Shown here: positions 1 to 11,412 of the stretch, one piece after another
How the letters are laid out: each line of letters begins with the position of its first letter
How positions within the stretch are numbered: the first letter of the stretch is position 1
Origin: Eriocheir sinensis
Lineage: Eukaryota; Arthropoda; Malacostraca; Decapoda; Varunidae
Assembly (NCBI RefSeq): GCF_024679095.1
Contig: NC_066549.1
Location: 6,056,920 to 6,120,919 of the forward strand
Reading direction: 5' to 3'
DNA length: 64,000 bases
Notes under the pieces: model-generated
Told to the model about the DNA's origin: nothing
The model's database searches: none
Seen by the model: only the letters and a program-made list of their open reading frames with translations
Program-made: the position numbers and the translations under genes

Positions 1-510
1 ACGAGTTTGTCTCATACATATGAATTGTCAAACACGGATCCCTCCTAGCAAAGTTTGGCATGTGATTGGGACGCTCATTTTCGGGGTAGGCGTAGAATCA
101 GGGGCCGACAAGGACGTGTAGGATGACTGGAGTTTCTCTTTCAACATTACGCGATGATTTGGGACCAACACTCATACTATTAAACGTTTGAGGCTTATCT
201 TATTAACGTTTATCAAGGCCAGAGAGGAGCTACGTCGCGTTGTGATGAGTGTTTGTTCAGTTCACGGCGCGGAAGCCTTGCAAAACCACCGCCAGGCTCA
301 TGACACCAATCACGGAACCCCCGACAACTTCTGCGAGAGCCTTTTGATATTGATGGACTAATCCTTCCGAGAGTTTGATAATGTGGACCTCAGTCACCTT
401 AAGGCCGGCACGAGGTCAGGACACAGACGCTGCTCCAAGACGTGTTTGTCAGGTTGGGGGCTTGTGGGCCTTATCTCTCTGCCTCAGTCGTCAAAGTGAG
501 TGAGTGAGCG
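1..510. other. unassigned unique-looking DNA
   Basis: This stretch has mixed base composition and no long open frame. I recognise no repeat, RNA or coding motif in it. It runs into the first TG array. It could hold regulatory or intronic sequence, but nothing visible supports a specific call. Confidence 0.5.
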
Positions 511-653
<143 letters not shown>

Positions 654-715
654 AATGGATGAGTGAGGAAGGGAGGGAGTAAGTAGGAGAGAGTCGTATG
701 AAAATATAGCGACTC

Positions 716-718
<3 letters not shown>

Positions 719-806
<88 letters not shown>
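719..806. repeat. (TG)n microsatellite
   Basis: A pure TG array, the second of a pair with the array ending at 649. The intervening 69 bp is not repetitive. The flanking open frame is only the stop-free Cys-Val translation. Confidence 0.98.
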
Positions 807-808
<2 letters not shown>

Positions 809-809
809 A

Positions 810-1170
810 ACGAAAAAAAAAGATTACTTTCAGATTTTTCAGTTTTTTTCAGATTTTTCTTTTCTTTAATCCATTTCTCATTAACCCACGGAAAAAAAAT
901 AAAAGTAAGAAATGATTAAATATTTACACACCACGTATAATGAGCCTGTATATACACTTCTGTCCTACTTCACTATTTTTCTTCTTTTTCTTCCTCGAGT
1001 CTAACAGGGAGTGCTGGAGAGATACTGGTGATGCTAAATGCTCTGATTCTATGATAAAGAGAAAAACGATGATTTAACAGAAAAAAAACACATTACCTGA
1101 GGAAGGGCAGTGGCTTTTTCTGACCTTGGCGGAACACTTGCCTTCAGGAGTGTTGAGTCGGATAAAAATA
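810..1170. other. A/T-rich unassigned DNA
   Basis: A/T-rich sequence with short T and A runs and no recognisable gene or element. It ends in a short AAAT tetranucleotide array at about 1171-1193. Confidence 0.5.
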
Positions 1171-1193
1171 TATAAATAAATAAATAAATAAAT
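1171..1193. repeat. (AAAT)n microsatellite
   Basis: Short tandem TAAA/AAAT tetranucleotide run of about five units. It lies just upstream of the 35-bp minisatellite. Confidence 0.9.
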
Positions 1194-1258
1194 CCGACCT
1201 CGACTCCGACTCCACACCTATGCTTGTCATTATACTGTATCTCGGTGGACTCTACGTC

Positions 1259-1766
1259 ACCATACCAGGTCCCTCACCCTTCTTAACCATACCAAACTAC
1301 CACAGACCTCACCCTTCTTAACCATACCAAACAACCACAGACCTCACCCTTCTCAACCATACCAAACTACCACAGACCTCACCCTTCTTAACCATACCAA
1401 ACAACCACAGATCTCACCCTTCTTCACCATACCAAACTACCACAGACCTCACCCTTCTTAACCATACCAAACTACCACAGACCTCACCCTTCTTCACCGT
1501 ACCAAACTACCACAGACCTCACCCTTAGATACACGGGAGCTTAGGGTCAAAGGAGCTGCCTCGTACAGGCCTACCGGCCTCTTGTAGACTCCTGCGTTCT
1601 TATGTTCTTATGTTCTTATGTTCTTCTTAACCATACCAAACTACCACAGACCTCACCCTTCTTAACCATACCAAACTACCACAGACCTCACCCTTCTTAA
1701 CCATACCAAACTACCACAGACCTCACCCTTTTTAACCACACCAAACTACCACAGATCTCACTCTTT
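1259..1766. repeat. 35-bp minisatellite
   Basis: About eleven copies of a 35-bp unit with the core accataccaaactaccacag followed by acctcacccttctta. Units differ mainly by single substitutions (actacc/acaacc, ttaacc/ttcacc). The array is split by an unrelated ~98-bp segment at 1527-1624 carrying a TTCTTATG tail, and the same unit resumes afterwards, so the segment inserted into an existing array. Confidence 0.93.
1527..1624 (+). mobile_element. retroposon 3' fragment with (TTCTTATG)n tail
   Basis: A non-array segment inside the 35-bp minisatellite. It ends with three tandem copies of ttcttatg. A short-motif tail directly following a unique body is the usual 3' end of SINE/LINE retroposons. 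The motif cctaccggcc also occurs near the 3' ends of the SINEs elsewhere in this window. Only the 3' part is present. The family assignment is an inference. Confidence 0.6.
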
Positions 1767-2335
1767 ACACTCTCCCACACCAGACTCCACTGCACCATTC
1801 TACCCCTCATATAAAACTTCATTACACCTTTCATATCACACATACCATACCAAACACTACCATATCATATCAAACCTCGCCACATCCCATAATGCCATTC
1901 CATATCCCACTCTTCACACTTTCCAACGCCACACTCCACCACACCATTCCACCCCTCATCCAACATCACATTATACCATACCACATCATACTTCGCCTAA
2001 TTCCATCATGCCACACCACGCCACCACGCCACATCAGAGCAAAACGAATCATACACCACTACGACATTACACCACAATATGCCACCCCAAACTGCACGAA
2101 CACAACTTATCTTATTTAACTTTTTTCACCCCCCCCACCACACCACACCACACCACACCACACCGTATCACACCTCAGCCCACCTCCCACTACACCCAAA
2201 CTACACCACATATCCCCTCCCGATAAACCGCCGCACAAGCACCACACACACCTACCCACGACTCAACAGCTTTTTCAACCACTCTCCCACCACACCGTAG
2301 CACACTTCCTCACGCTTCCCACTCCCGCCCCCCCC
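1767..2335. repeat. CA/ACC-rich low-complexity DNA
   Basis: Strand-asymmetric sequence made almost only of A, C and T (caccacacc, catacca and similar), including a short CCACA tandem run near 2140-2165. It gives several overlapping His/Thr/Pro open frames that are compositional artefacts. It may be an eroded extension of the neighbouring 35-bp array. Confidence 0.75.
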
Positions 2336-2718
2336 CACTACATCACATATACCTTCCCTATGAACCACCACACGGACGCCACACACGTACACACACACAC
2401 CAACGCACAACACAACTCAGGCATGCAAAAGAGGAAAATGAAAATCTCAACACACCGACACACCACATAAAATTTCTTACACTGAGCACCACGACACAGC
2501 CATACCAGAAACACCAGTATCACACAACGATACCAAACTTACACCATTGGCTAGGAGTTTCACTGATTATATCTTGGGCAGTGCTACAAGGTTTCGTGAC
2601 AAAGAAGTGAAGCTCGCAGGAAAAACAGCCAAGAAAAAGCGATAAAAACAGAATAGATAAAAATAACCAAGGATTTCATAGTGTGAGCCGTTGCAAAGGC
2701 TTATCTTTGACCTACCGC

Positions 2719-2777
2719 TGGACTGGACTGGACTGAATTGGACTGGACAAGGCTGGGCTGGGATGAACTGGACTGAC
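2719..2777. repeat. degenerate (GGACT)n repeat
   Basis: Imperfect pentanucleotide array (ctggactggactgg with variants) of about eleven units. The short open frame through it is not credible as a gene. Confidence 0.85.
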
Positions 2778-2883
2778 GAACTGAGATTTGAGTCTCGATA
2801 GATTGCCAGTTTATCAATAAACCCACTATTCATCCATTTTAAGACCTTTAACACAATTTTCTATGCTGCTTATAGATCAGTCA

Positions 2884-2886
<3 letters not shown>

Positions 2887-2946
<60 letters not shown>
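2887..2946. repeat. (AAT)n microsatellite
   Basis: A pure AAT trinucleotide array of about 20 units. AAT arrays recur at 34.16, 42.6 and 49.1 kb. Confidence 0.98.
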
Positions 2947-4048
<1,102 letters not shown>

Positions 4049-4635
4049 TTTAGTTCACACCAAAAAAATGGTATGTAAACAAAAGAAACCTTAACTGATA
4101 CACTTCCAATAATCGACAAACTCCATTTTTGGCCCTCTAAAGTAGAACCAATTTGCGTTAATTTTACTTTGATTAGCTATTTTTAACACAGCACACGTTT
4201 CCAATCTACCTGAGTACTTTTCCACACCGAGACAGTTAATTCTCTCTTTTATCGAGGGAGGACCGAAGTTTCGTAACAAAACTCTACGGAGAATACGTCC
4301 CACATTTAGGTAACATACAATCTGGCTAAGGCGCTCACGAATTTTATCTGAAGATTTAAACTTCGAGAATAGCATCATGCAGTAAGCCGTTCCTGAGTGG
4401 TTCGAAATTGGAGGGAAGAGTTTGTTTGATTTACAGTAGCAATATCTAGAAACGCTTTTAACGGATTCTACTCAGCGCGGCCCTCATCACCTACGCGGCC
4501 TTCTGTATAGCCGTGCCCCCTCGTTCACTGGTTCTCCGAGCAGCACCATAAACTCCTTTTACGCGTATCGGTGTAGAACGTAACTGATAACGCGAAAAAG
4601 TCGTGTAGTATCAATTTGGGCACTCATATCACAGT
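4049..4635. other. unassigned DNA
   Basis: Mixed-composition sequence without recognisable coding or repeat motifs. A 95-aa open frame on the minus strand (4091-4378) has non-repetitive composition but no motif I recognise. It is more likely chance than a gene. Confidence 0.4.
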
Positions 4636-4738
4636 GGCCACTAAATATAAAACTCATCCGGGCCACAAACGGGATGGGGCCGACCACTAGACCCCTCAAG
4701 AGATCCTGCCGGCATAATAAGCAGTATTAAGATAAAAA
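4636..4738 (+). mobile_element. decayed SINE 3' end
   Basis: Resembles the 3' half of the tRNA-headed SINE at 16.75 kb: an eroded 'actataaacacttgcc' block, then ggatggggccgacca, cccctcaag, a diverged 'cctaccggc', and an A-rich tail. The tRNA-like head is missing or unrecognisable. This is an old, truncated copy. Confidence 0.6.
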
Positions 4739-4904
4739 AAGTTATTCATGTCCTGTTGAAATAAGCACTTGTGTTGCCATATGTTTTTCTGGTCGGGATT
4801 CGAGTGTTGACGCAATGGATTGTTGAACGCTATAAAAATAAAGACCTATAAAGAATGTGGGTTTTGTTGTAGACCTTCCTTGTATACGCCAGCATGTATA
4901 TCAG

Positions 4905-5066
4905 GTATCAGGACACCTCTTCTCCCGAAATTGACCCCTCTTTCGGCCACCTCCTTGGATTCTTTTTAGGAGCAGCGAGTAGCGGGCTTTTTTTATTGTT
5001 TCTTTTTTTGTGTGTGTGCCTTTGAGCTGTCTCCTTTGTTGTAAAAAAAAAAAATAATAATAATAA
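4905..5066 (+). mobile_element. LINE 3' end (5'-truncated copy)
   Basis: Starts inside the last codons of a LINE ORF2 (gtatcaggacacctctt, then cgaaattga with an in-frame stop). It continues through the 3' UTR core shared by many copies in this window (tttcggccac, aggagcagcgagtagcgggc, a T-run, gagctgtctcctttg) and ends in poly(A) grading into AAT. This is the commonest dispersed element here. 5' truncation with a poly(A) tail is typical of target-primed reverse transcription. Confidence 0.85.
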
Positions 5067-5740
5067 ACACGACTGACTGAATCGAGTTTATTTATTGGCT
5101 TTAAAACATCTTAAAACAGACATTGCACTTCATGGGTGTCCAATTAAACGCAGACACACAAAAGAACTGTTCCCTGTCAATACTCCGTTACTCTCGAGTG
5201 ACCGTAAAACTCCTCCGTTGCAGGCGAGGCGGGAAGGGAAAGACAGGAGGGACAGCGCGAGGAGCAGCGAGTCTAATTGAAACCATAAATTTCACCGCGG
5301 GATTCACGGATGGAGAGTCCTGAGCCTGTCCCACCTCTCCTGCGGTACTGACAATGACGAACACGAACTTACACGCACTCAGGCAAGCAATCGTCGTCCC
5401 TGCTCTGGTGCTAGTAATCCGTAAGTAGCTTTCTCTTCAAATACGCCGAAATGCTTAAGTGGAAGTGGGGACAAACATTATTACTTCAAATTTTATGTGC
5501 ATATGCAAACGTTTATATGAAAAAAATGAAAACAATACAGAAGAGGAAGGAAAAATATTCTTCGGAGAGGGTTTTGCTTTCCTCTCGGCGGGGCAGGAGG
5601 CGGAAAAGAGAAAGCGCTGAGTGGAACGTCCTTAAAATAGCTGCATATTAAACCTTCACGGCTACCTTCTGTCTTTATTATTGCAACGCGCCGCCTCCCC
5701 TCGCTGCCTCAGCCTGAGCCTTCTTATTCAAATCGCAGGG
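5067..5740. other. unassigned DNA between two LINE ends
   Basis: No gene or repeat recognised. Short open frames on the plus strand (5095-5323, 5451-5651) have ordinary composition but no known motif. Confidence 0.4.
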
Positions 5741-5885
5741 TATTTTATTTTTACAGAAAAGGAGACAGTTCAAGGGCATGAAAAAATAAACAATAATGAA
5801 AAAAAAAAGCCCGCTACTTACTGCTCCCGAATAGAGTACAGAGGAGTGGCCAAAAAGAGAGGTCAATTTCGGGAGAGGTGTCTTG
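5741..5885 (-). mobile_element. LINE 3' end (5'-truncated copy)
   Basis: Reverse-complement copy of the common LINE 3' UTR. It begins with the T-rich complement of the tail, then aaaggagacagttcaaggg, gcccgctacttactgctcc, ggccaaaaagagaggtca and atttcgggag. The middle A-run matches the T-run of plus-strand copies. The copy is well conserved. Confidence 0.85.
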
Positions 5886-5923
5886 ATTACGTATGTTCTT
5901 TACCACGCGGGCTATTGAGACGG

Positions 5924-5985
5924 AAATGAGCACCGCAGCCACGCGCAGTTAGAGAGTATACCCCCAACTTTACCTTTACACAGAG
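5924..5985 (+). mobile_element. SINE-B 3' fragment
   Basis: Contains atgagcaccgcagccacg and cgcagttagagagtataccc, which match the 3' end of the tRNA-headed SINE at 40.08-40.36 kb. It lies directly beside the minus-strand LINE end. Only the tail of the element is preserved. Confidence 0.7.
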
Positions 5986-6273
5986 AGTCGCACCTGGCAA
6001 CGAAACTACCTTATTACGCGGCTACACAATCAAGGTTAAGGTAGGATGAAAGAAACATCAGAGCGAAGGTTATATATAGTCCGTGCGTTGTAACTTTCAA
6101 ATCCAAGAAACGGACTTCACAAAGGTTATTACTCTCATCTTCCCATAAAACTTTCCAGTACGGTTTTTTAACCTCCCGACGGACACAAAAAAAATCTCTT
6201 CAATAAAATCCAAAATGATACAAGAAGCGGCACGGATGAAATACGTATAAATATATATTGCCTCATCATCGCA
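5986..6273. other. unassigned DNA
   Basis: No gene, RNA or repeat motif recognised. The minus-strand open frames that cross it derive most of their length from the adjacent TG/CA arrays. Confidence 0.4.
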
Positions 6274-6274
6274 T

Positions 6275-6318
<44 letters not shown>

Positions 6319-6363
6319 TAAAATAGAGAGACACACACAAACAAACAAACAAACAGAGGGACA

Positions 6364-6430
<67 letters not shown>
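6274..6430. repeat. opposed (TG)n and (CA)n arrays
   Basis: A TG array (6274-6317) is followed after about 48 bp (including an ACAA-type run, caaacaaacaaacaaacag) by a CA array (6366-6430). The two arrays are reverse complements of each other and could pair as a hairpin with a short loop. The reading frames through them are artefacts. Confidence 0.95.
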
Positions 6431-6437
<7 letters not shown>

Positions 6438-6871
6438 GGACAGGAGAGAAACGGAGACAGATACTAAAGCGAAACAAACAGACACTCACTCTCTTGCATA
6501 CACCGCCCTTTGATTGACTACCTTTACCAATTACTAGAAACACAACAACAATCCCAGAGACTCGAGGCGGAGGTTCGGAAAGGCAAACGAAGGGAAAAAA
6601 ACAGGGAAAATTAAAAACGGGAATTAAGGAAGATAACTGGTCTACAACGTCTGCCCTCTCTCTCTTCCTTCCTCCCCGGCGTCTGTAACCCCTAGAGCCC
6701 AGCAATGCGTTAGAGAAAAAGAGAGAAAATGTGTGAGAGAAAGACCTGAAACACTCCCTCCCTCAGTGAATAAAAGGCAGGGTGATACATCGAGGGAGAG
6801 GAAGGGAGTGGTGAGGCTGCGTGGGAGGGGAGATTGTGGGGAGGGGAGAGGGGGAGAAAGAGAGAATGATA
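6431..6871. other. unassigned purine-rich DNA
   Basis: Mostly purine-biased sequence (ggggaggggagaggggg near 6840) leading into the next TG array. No coding signal recognised. Confidence 0.4.
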
Positions 6872-6875
6872 GTGT

Positions 6876-6921
<46 letters not shown>
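6872..6921. repeat. (TG)n microsatellite
   Basis: TG array with two CG/GC-type interruptions at its left end (tgtgtgcgtgtgcgtg). Confidence 0.96.
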
Positions 6922-6924
<3 letters not shown>

Positions 6925-7163
6925 AGTGCCTCGCCACTCGGTTAGTTTCAGAATCAAGTTCGAAAAAAGACAACACTTGCAAATGACGTGTTCGTTTTTT
7001 TCATGTGTTGGTTCGGCCTCTGCTTTTAAACGGTGCAGCGCTAATTAATTCCACACCCACGCCTTTGCACACCTGGCCGCACCTCACCTCACCTGCCCTA
7101 CCGTACCTTACCTGACGCACCTTACCGTAGCAACACACCACACACGCGGATTATGTTTCGAAG

Positions 7164-7311
7164 TTTTTTTTTCCACAGAAAGGGAGGCAGCTTGAAGGTA
7201 AGAAAACAAAATAAACAGGAACACAAGAGCCCGCTAGACGCTGCTCCAACAAAAGAAAACAGAACGAGAGGCCAGAAGAGGACGGGTTGACTTTGGGTGG
7301 AGAGGTGATGT
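7164..7311 (-). mobile_element. diverged LINE 3' end
   Basis: Reverse-complement copy of the common LINE tail but more diverged: agggaggcagcttgaagg, gcccgctagacgctgctcc, then a degraded distal part ending in gggtggagaggtg. It is probably older than the copies at 5.8 and 25.1 kb. Confidence 0.7.
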
Positions 7312-7424
7312 GATAACGAGTATAAGGAAAACTTGAGAGGAAAATAAGGAATAATAAGGAAAATGAAAGTTATAGGAAGAGGAAGGTGTATGTATTAAGG
7401 TGTTTATTCCTAACTATATAGCTT

Positions 7425-7660
7425 TCCTGAAGAAGAAGAAGAAAATGAGGAAAAAGAAGAACAAGAAGAACAAGAGAAAGAACAAGAATGATATATGTTA
7501 AAAAGGAGAAGAAGAAGAAGAAGAAGAAGAAGAAGAAGAAAAAGAAGAACAAGAGGAAGAACAAGAATGATATATGTTAAAAATAATAATAAGAAAAAAA
7601 TGAAGAAAAAGAAGAACAGGAAGAACAAGAATAATATATGTTAAGAAGAAGAAGGAGAAG
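7425..7660. repeat. (GAA)n-rich purine repeat
   Basis: Purine-rich DNA with a long GAA run (about 7507-7545) and duplicated segments sharing aagaatgatatatgttaa (near 7487 and 7564) and a variant near 7629. This shows local tandem duplication of a ~70-80-bp block. The minus-strand Phe/Leu frames are artefacts. Confidence 0.85.
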
Positions 7661-7989
7661 AAGAAGAAGAAGAGGAAGGTGAAGAAGAAGCAGAGGCAGA
7701 AGAAAAATATGAAGTAGAAGAAAAAGATGAAGTAGAAGAAAAAGATGAAGTAGAAGAAAAAGATGAAGAAGAGAAAGATGAAGCAGAAGAAAAAGATGAA
7801 GTAGAAGAAAAAGATGAAGTAGAAGAAAAAGATGAAGCAGAAGAAAAAGATGAAGTAGAAGAGAAAGATGAAGTAGAAGAAAAAGATGAAGGAGAGAAAG
7901 ATGAAGCAGAAGAGAAAGATGAAGTAGAAGAAAAAGATGAAGAAAAAGATGAATTAGAAAAAAAGATGTGGAAGAGAAAGATGAAGTAG
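7645..7989 (+). repeat. 18-bp acidic-coding minisatellite
   Basis: Tandem gatgaagtagaagaaaaa units with 12-, 15- and 18-bp variants. Every length change up to about 7960 is a multiple of three. One plus-strand frame stays open for 114 codons and reads DEVEEK-type repeats (variants DEAEEK, DEEEK, DEGEK). It follows an in-frame TAA at 7642-7644 and has no usable start. A one-base change in the A-run near 7960 shifts the frame, after which EEK-type repeats continue in a second frame to about 8035. This could be an acidic-repeat exon relic or simply a purine minisatellite. I favour the latter. Confidence 0.8.
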
Positions 7990-8059
7990 AAGAAAAATCT
8001 GAAGAAGAAAAATCTGAAGCAGAAGAAAAAAGATGAATTAGAAGAAAAAATAAACGAAA

Positions 8060-8404
8060 CCGGTCGGGAACAAACTCAATCTCAATACACCAGCGTTCCC
8101 TTTCTCCTCCCTCCTTCACCCAACTCGTCGAAAACGTCCATACAGAGAAAAAAAACAAAAAACAAAAAAAAAAAACACGAATACTGAAATAAAAAAACAG
8201 GGTAAAAATATCAATATCCTTTTTCTTTTAGCTCCACGGACTCTATAATGACAAGAACAGCATCACCCTAGAATAGAGATAAGCCTTCCTAATCAGCTTA
8301 ATCTCCCTCTGTCCTGGCGTGACGAACGTCGGCTTAAAGAGTACCTAACAATGTTTACCTGTGAGGCGCCTTAATGAGCGGCGCCCTACACTATCCTACC
8401 TTTT
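8060..8404. other. unassigned DNA
   Basis: Mixed sequence containing poly-A/C stretches (aaaaaacaaaaaacaaaa) near 8150. No recognised gene or element. Confidence 0.4.
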
Positions 8405-9520
8405 TTTTTAACTAATTTGGAATGACTCGATTTCTTGGCTTCTTTTTTTTTATAAGACTCCTATTTGTGTTTTTTTTTCTTTTTTTTTATGAGTCTCCCT
8501 TTTGTGTTTCCTTTGGTTTTCCTTTTTTTCCGTTTTCGTTTTCGTCCTTTTTTCTCCAAATTAATTAACTGATCTTTCTTTTTCTTGACGTTTGTGGGCT
8601 TTAACTCCTTTTGTAATATCTCGATTGCATTACTTTTTTTTGTAACGAGTCTTTTTTTTTTGTTTCTTTCTCTTTTTTTTCCCGTTTCTGTTTCCGCTTC
8701 CACAACACGAGGCCTTTTCTGTAACTCCTCTCTTAATAACTCGATTTCGTAACTTTTTTTTTCTTGTCCGAGTCTTATTTTTCTGTTTCTTTCTCTCTCT
8801 CTCTCTTTTTTTTCTTTTTCAGTGTTTTATTTTGTGTCTCTGTTTCCGTCTTTCTTCGTTATTGAGCGACGGCCTACCCTGTATTCTCCTTCTTTCTTTA
8901 ATTCCCTTTAATAACATGATTTCTTAACTCTGAGTCTTTTTTTTCTGTTTCTGTCTTTTTTCTCTTTTATCTAAGTTTCCGTCCTTTCCTTAAAAAAATA
9001 ACTCCAATCTTTTTTTCTCTTGATGTTTGGGGCTTTTTTTTATTTTAACTATTTAATAACTCGACTTCTCCTCTACCTTTTTTTTCTATGGCTCCTTTTC
9101 CGTTTCTTTCCGTTTCTTCATCTTTGTTTTATCTGTTTTCGTTTCCGTCCTTTCCTCCAAATTAACTCCTCTCTTTTTTTCTTTTATGTTTGAGGACTTT
9201 CATTCTAACTCTTTTTTTATTAACTCGATTTCTCCTCTACCTTTTATTTTCTATGGCTCCTTTTTCCGTTTCTCTCTCTTTGTTTTGCCTGTTTTCGTTT
9301 CAGTCTTTCCTCAAAATTAACTCCTATCTTTTTTTCTCTTACTGTTTGAGGACTTTCATTCCAGCTTTTTTTTAAATAACTCGACTTCTCCTCTACCTAT
9401 TTTTTTTGCATGGCTCCTTTTTCTGTTTCTTTCTCTCTTTATTTTTTTTCTGTTCCCGGCTTTCTTCTAAATAATCTCCTTTCGTCCTTTCTCTTAACGT
9501 TTCGGTCCATAGGGCATAAC
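8405..9520. repeat. irregular ~120-210-bp T-rich tandem repeat
   Basis: Repeated landmarks recur in order: 'aactcgatttct' (about 8415, 8620, 8737, 8915, 9056, 9222, 9376), 'ttttttctgtttctttct' and 'gtttccgtccttt'. The three units from about 9056 onward are the most alike and about 155-165 bp apart. Earlier units are more eroded. The block is T-rich on the plus strand. Confidence 0.75.
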
Positions 9521-9594
9521 ATTTCTTACTCTCCTCACATTCTGACACGTTTAATCTAACTTCGTCTTTTTCTTCACTCGGATTCTACCTCTTC

Positions 9595-10500
9595 CAACCC
9601 ATCTTTGGCTTCGTGACTTTCGTGTAGGTTTTATTTCCTCCTTTCAGTCGCTTTTTCCTTATCCTTGTTGTCGCCTTTTAATATAATCTTCGCTTTTTCA
9701 TGCCTCCTGTCGCTTAGGCCTCACCTTTTAATCTCTCCCGCCCTCGACCTACCTTATTCTGTCCTTTTTTATCTAATCTTTGGCTCTGTGTCGCTTTTAT
9801 TTTCCCTTTTCAGACTCTTTCTTAATGTCGTCTCTGATATTACGTTTGCTGTCTCATCCCTCCTGTCGCCTGGGCCTTCCTCCTCCTCTCTCTCGGATTC
9901 TGTCGTTTTTATCTCGTCTTTGGCTCCGTGCTGGTTTAATTTCCTCTTTTCAGACTCTTCCTAAATGTCGTCTCTTTTTGATATTACGTTTGCTGTCTCA
10001 TGCCTCCTGTCGCCTGTGCCTTCCTCCTCCCCCTCTCTGTCGAATTCTGTCGTTTTTATCTCGTCTTTGGCTCCGTGCTGGTTTTATTTCCTCATTTCAG
10101 ACTCTTTCCTCTTATTCATGTCGCTTTTTATATGACCTTCGCTTTCTCATGTCTCCTGTCTTGTGGCCCTTCCCTCCGCCTCCTCTCTCTCGGATTCTGT
10201 TCTCTTTATCTCGTCTTTGGCTCCGTGCTGGTTTTATTTCCTCATTTCAGACTCTTCCCTCTTATTCATGTCGCTTTTTATATGACCTTCGCTTTCTCAT
10301 GTCTCCTGTCTTGTGGCCCTTCCCTCCGCCGCCTCTCTCTCGGATTCTGTTCTCTTTATCTCATCTTTGGCTCCGTGCTGGTTTCAATTCCTCCTTTCCG
10401 TCGCATCCTTCTTATTCAGTTGTCGCTTTTTTATCTGACCTTCGCTTTTTCATGTCTCTGTCGCGTGGGCCTTCTCTCCGCCTCTCTCTCCTTTCTCCCG
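9595..10500. repeat. ~150-bp minisatellite
   Basis: Units are marked by 'tctttggctccgtgctgg' at 9917, 10064, 10214 and 10364, spaced 147, 150 and 150 bp, with older versions near 9602 and 9777. Because the period is a multiple of three, two overlapping plus-strand frames stay open over many units (254 and 281 codons). The later copies (10.1-10.4 kb) are the most alike, so the array grew by recent local duplication. Confidence 0.92.
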
Positions 10501-10855
10501 CCCTCGAGCGCCAAGTACACCCACCCACCCGCCCAAGGTACATCCCTGGGGACGAACAAGGCGGGAGGACTGTCGCCGTCATCGCCTCGCTTTCCGTTTA
10601 CCTGTCTGATAAACCTACAAAGTAAACACGGACCCGACTCGATGCCAAACACGCGCCGGGAAGGGAAGGCGAGACCTGCCGGAGGAGCGGGGCGAGGGAC
10701 GGAACTATCGCTGCGTCCCGGCGTGTGGCGGCCCAACGTGAGTCCCGCCGCTGTGTTTGCTTAGAAAAGTAGATCGTGGCGGTGGGGAGGAAGGGAGCCG
10801 TGCGGGAGGCGGAATGAGATACGCACTCACAGCACATAATAGGATCTCGTACAAT
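10501..10855. other. G+C-rich CpG-bearing segment
   Basis: After the T-rich array the sequence becomes G+C-rich for about 300 bp with many CpGs (gcggggcgagggacgg, gtgtggcggcccaacg). A consensus-like 5' splice motif aacgtgagtc occurs near 10736-10745. No protein domain is visible in the overlapping frames. It could be a CpG-rich promoter or first exon of an off-window gene. Support is weak. Confidence 0.35.
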
Positions 10856-10856
10856 T

Positions 10857-11412
10857 AACACGTCCTCAATTAGACTGGAGTGTTAATTGGCTCCAGTTGT
10901 GACAGACATCCAAAGAGAAAAAACAAAAGGGTACTGTTTACAATTTATATCAAAGATGGACTGTAGATGTTGCCTGTACTAGCCCGGCAGCATACTATTG
11001 ATGTTTATGCTTGAACAATTCTAAAGACAATTAAATGGATCGTTAAATTAACACGTTCTCTATTAGACTGGAGTGTTAATTGGCTCCAGTTGTGACAGAT
11101 ATCCAATGAGAATAAACAATAGGGTACGGTTTACAATTTACATAAAAAATGCACTGTAGATATTGCCTGTACTAGCCCGGCAGCATACTACTAATGTTTA
11201 TGCTTGAACAATTCTAAAGACAATTAAATAGATCGTTAACACGTTTTCTATTAGACTGGAGTGTTAATTGGCTCCAGTTGTGAGATATCCAATGAGAATA
11301 AACAATAGGGTACAGTTTACAATTTACATAAAAAATGCACTGTAGATATTGGCTGTACCATCCCGGCAGCATACTACTAATGTTTATGCTTGAACAATTC
11401 TAAAGACAAGAA
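10857..11412. repeat. ~190-bp tandem triplication
   Basis: Three copies begin with 'aacacgt' at about 10857, 11050 and 11238 (spacing 193 and 188 bp) and share tgttaattggctccagttg, gtttacaattta and cccggcagcatact. Each unit contains a short inverted repeat, actggag...ctccagt, around tgttaattgg. Divergence is low. No coding potential is seen. Confidence 0.93.

Noticed and set aside
9780..10764. Overlapping 281- and 254-codon plus-strand frames
   Set aside because: They are produced by a ~150-bp T/C-rich tandem repeat whose period is a multiple of three. Two frames open at once argues against selection on either.
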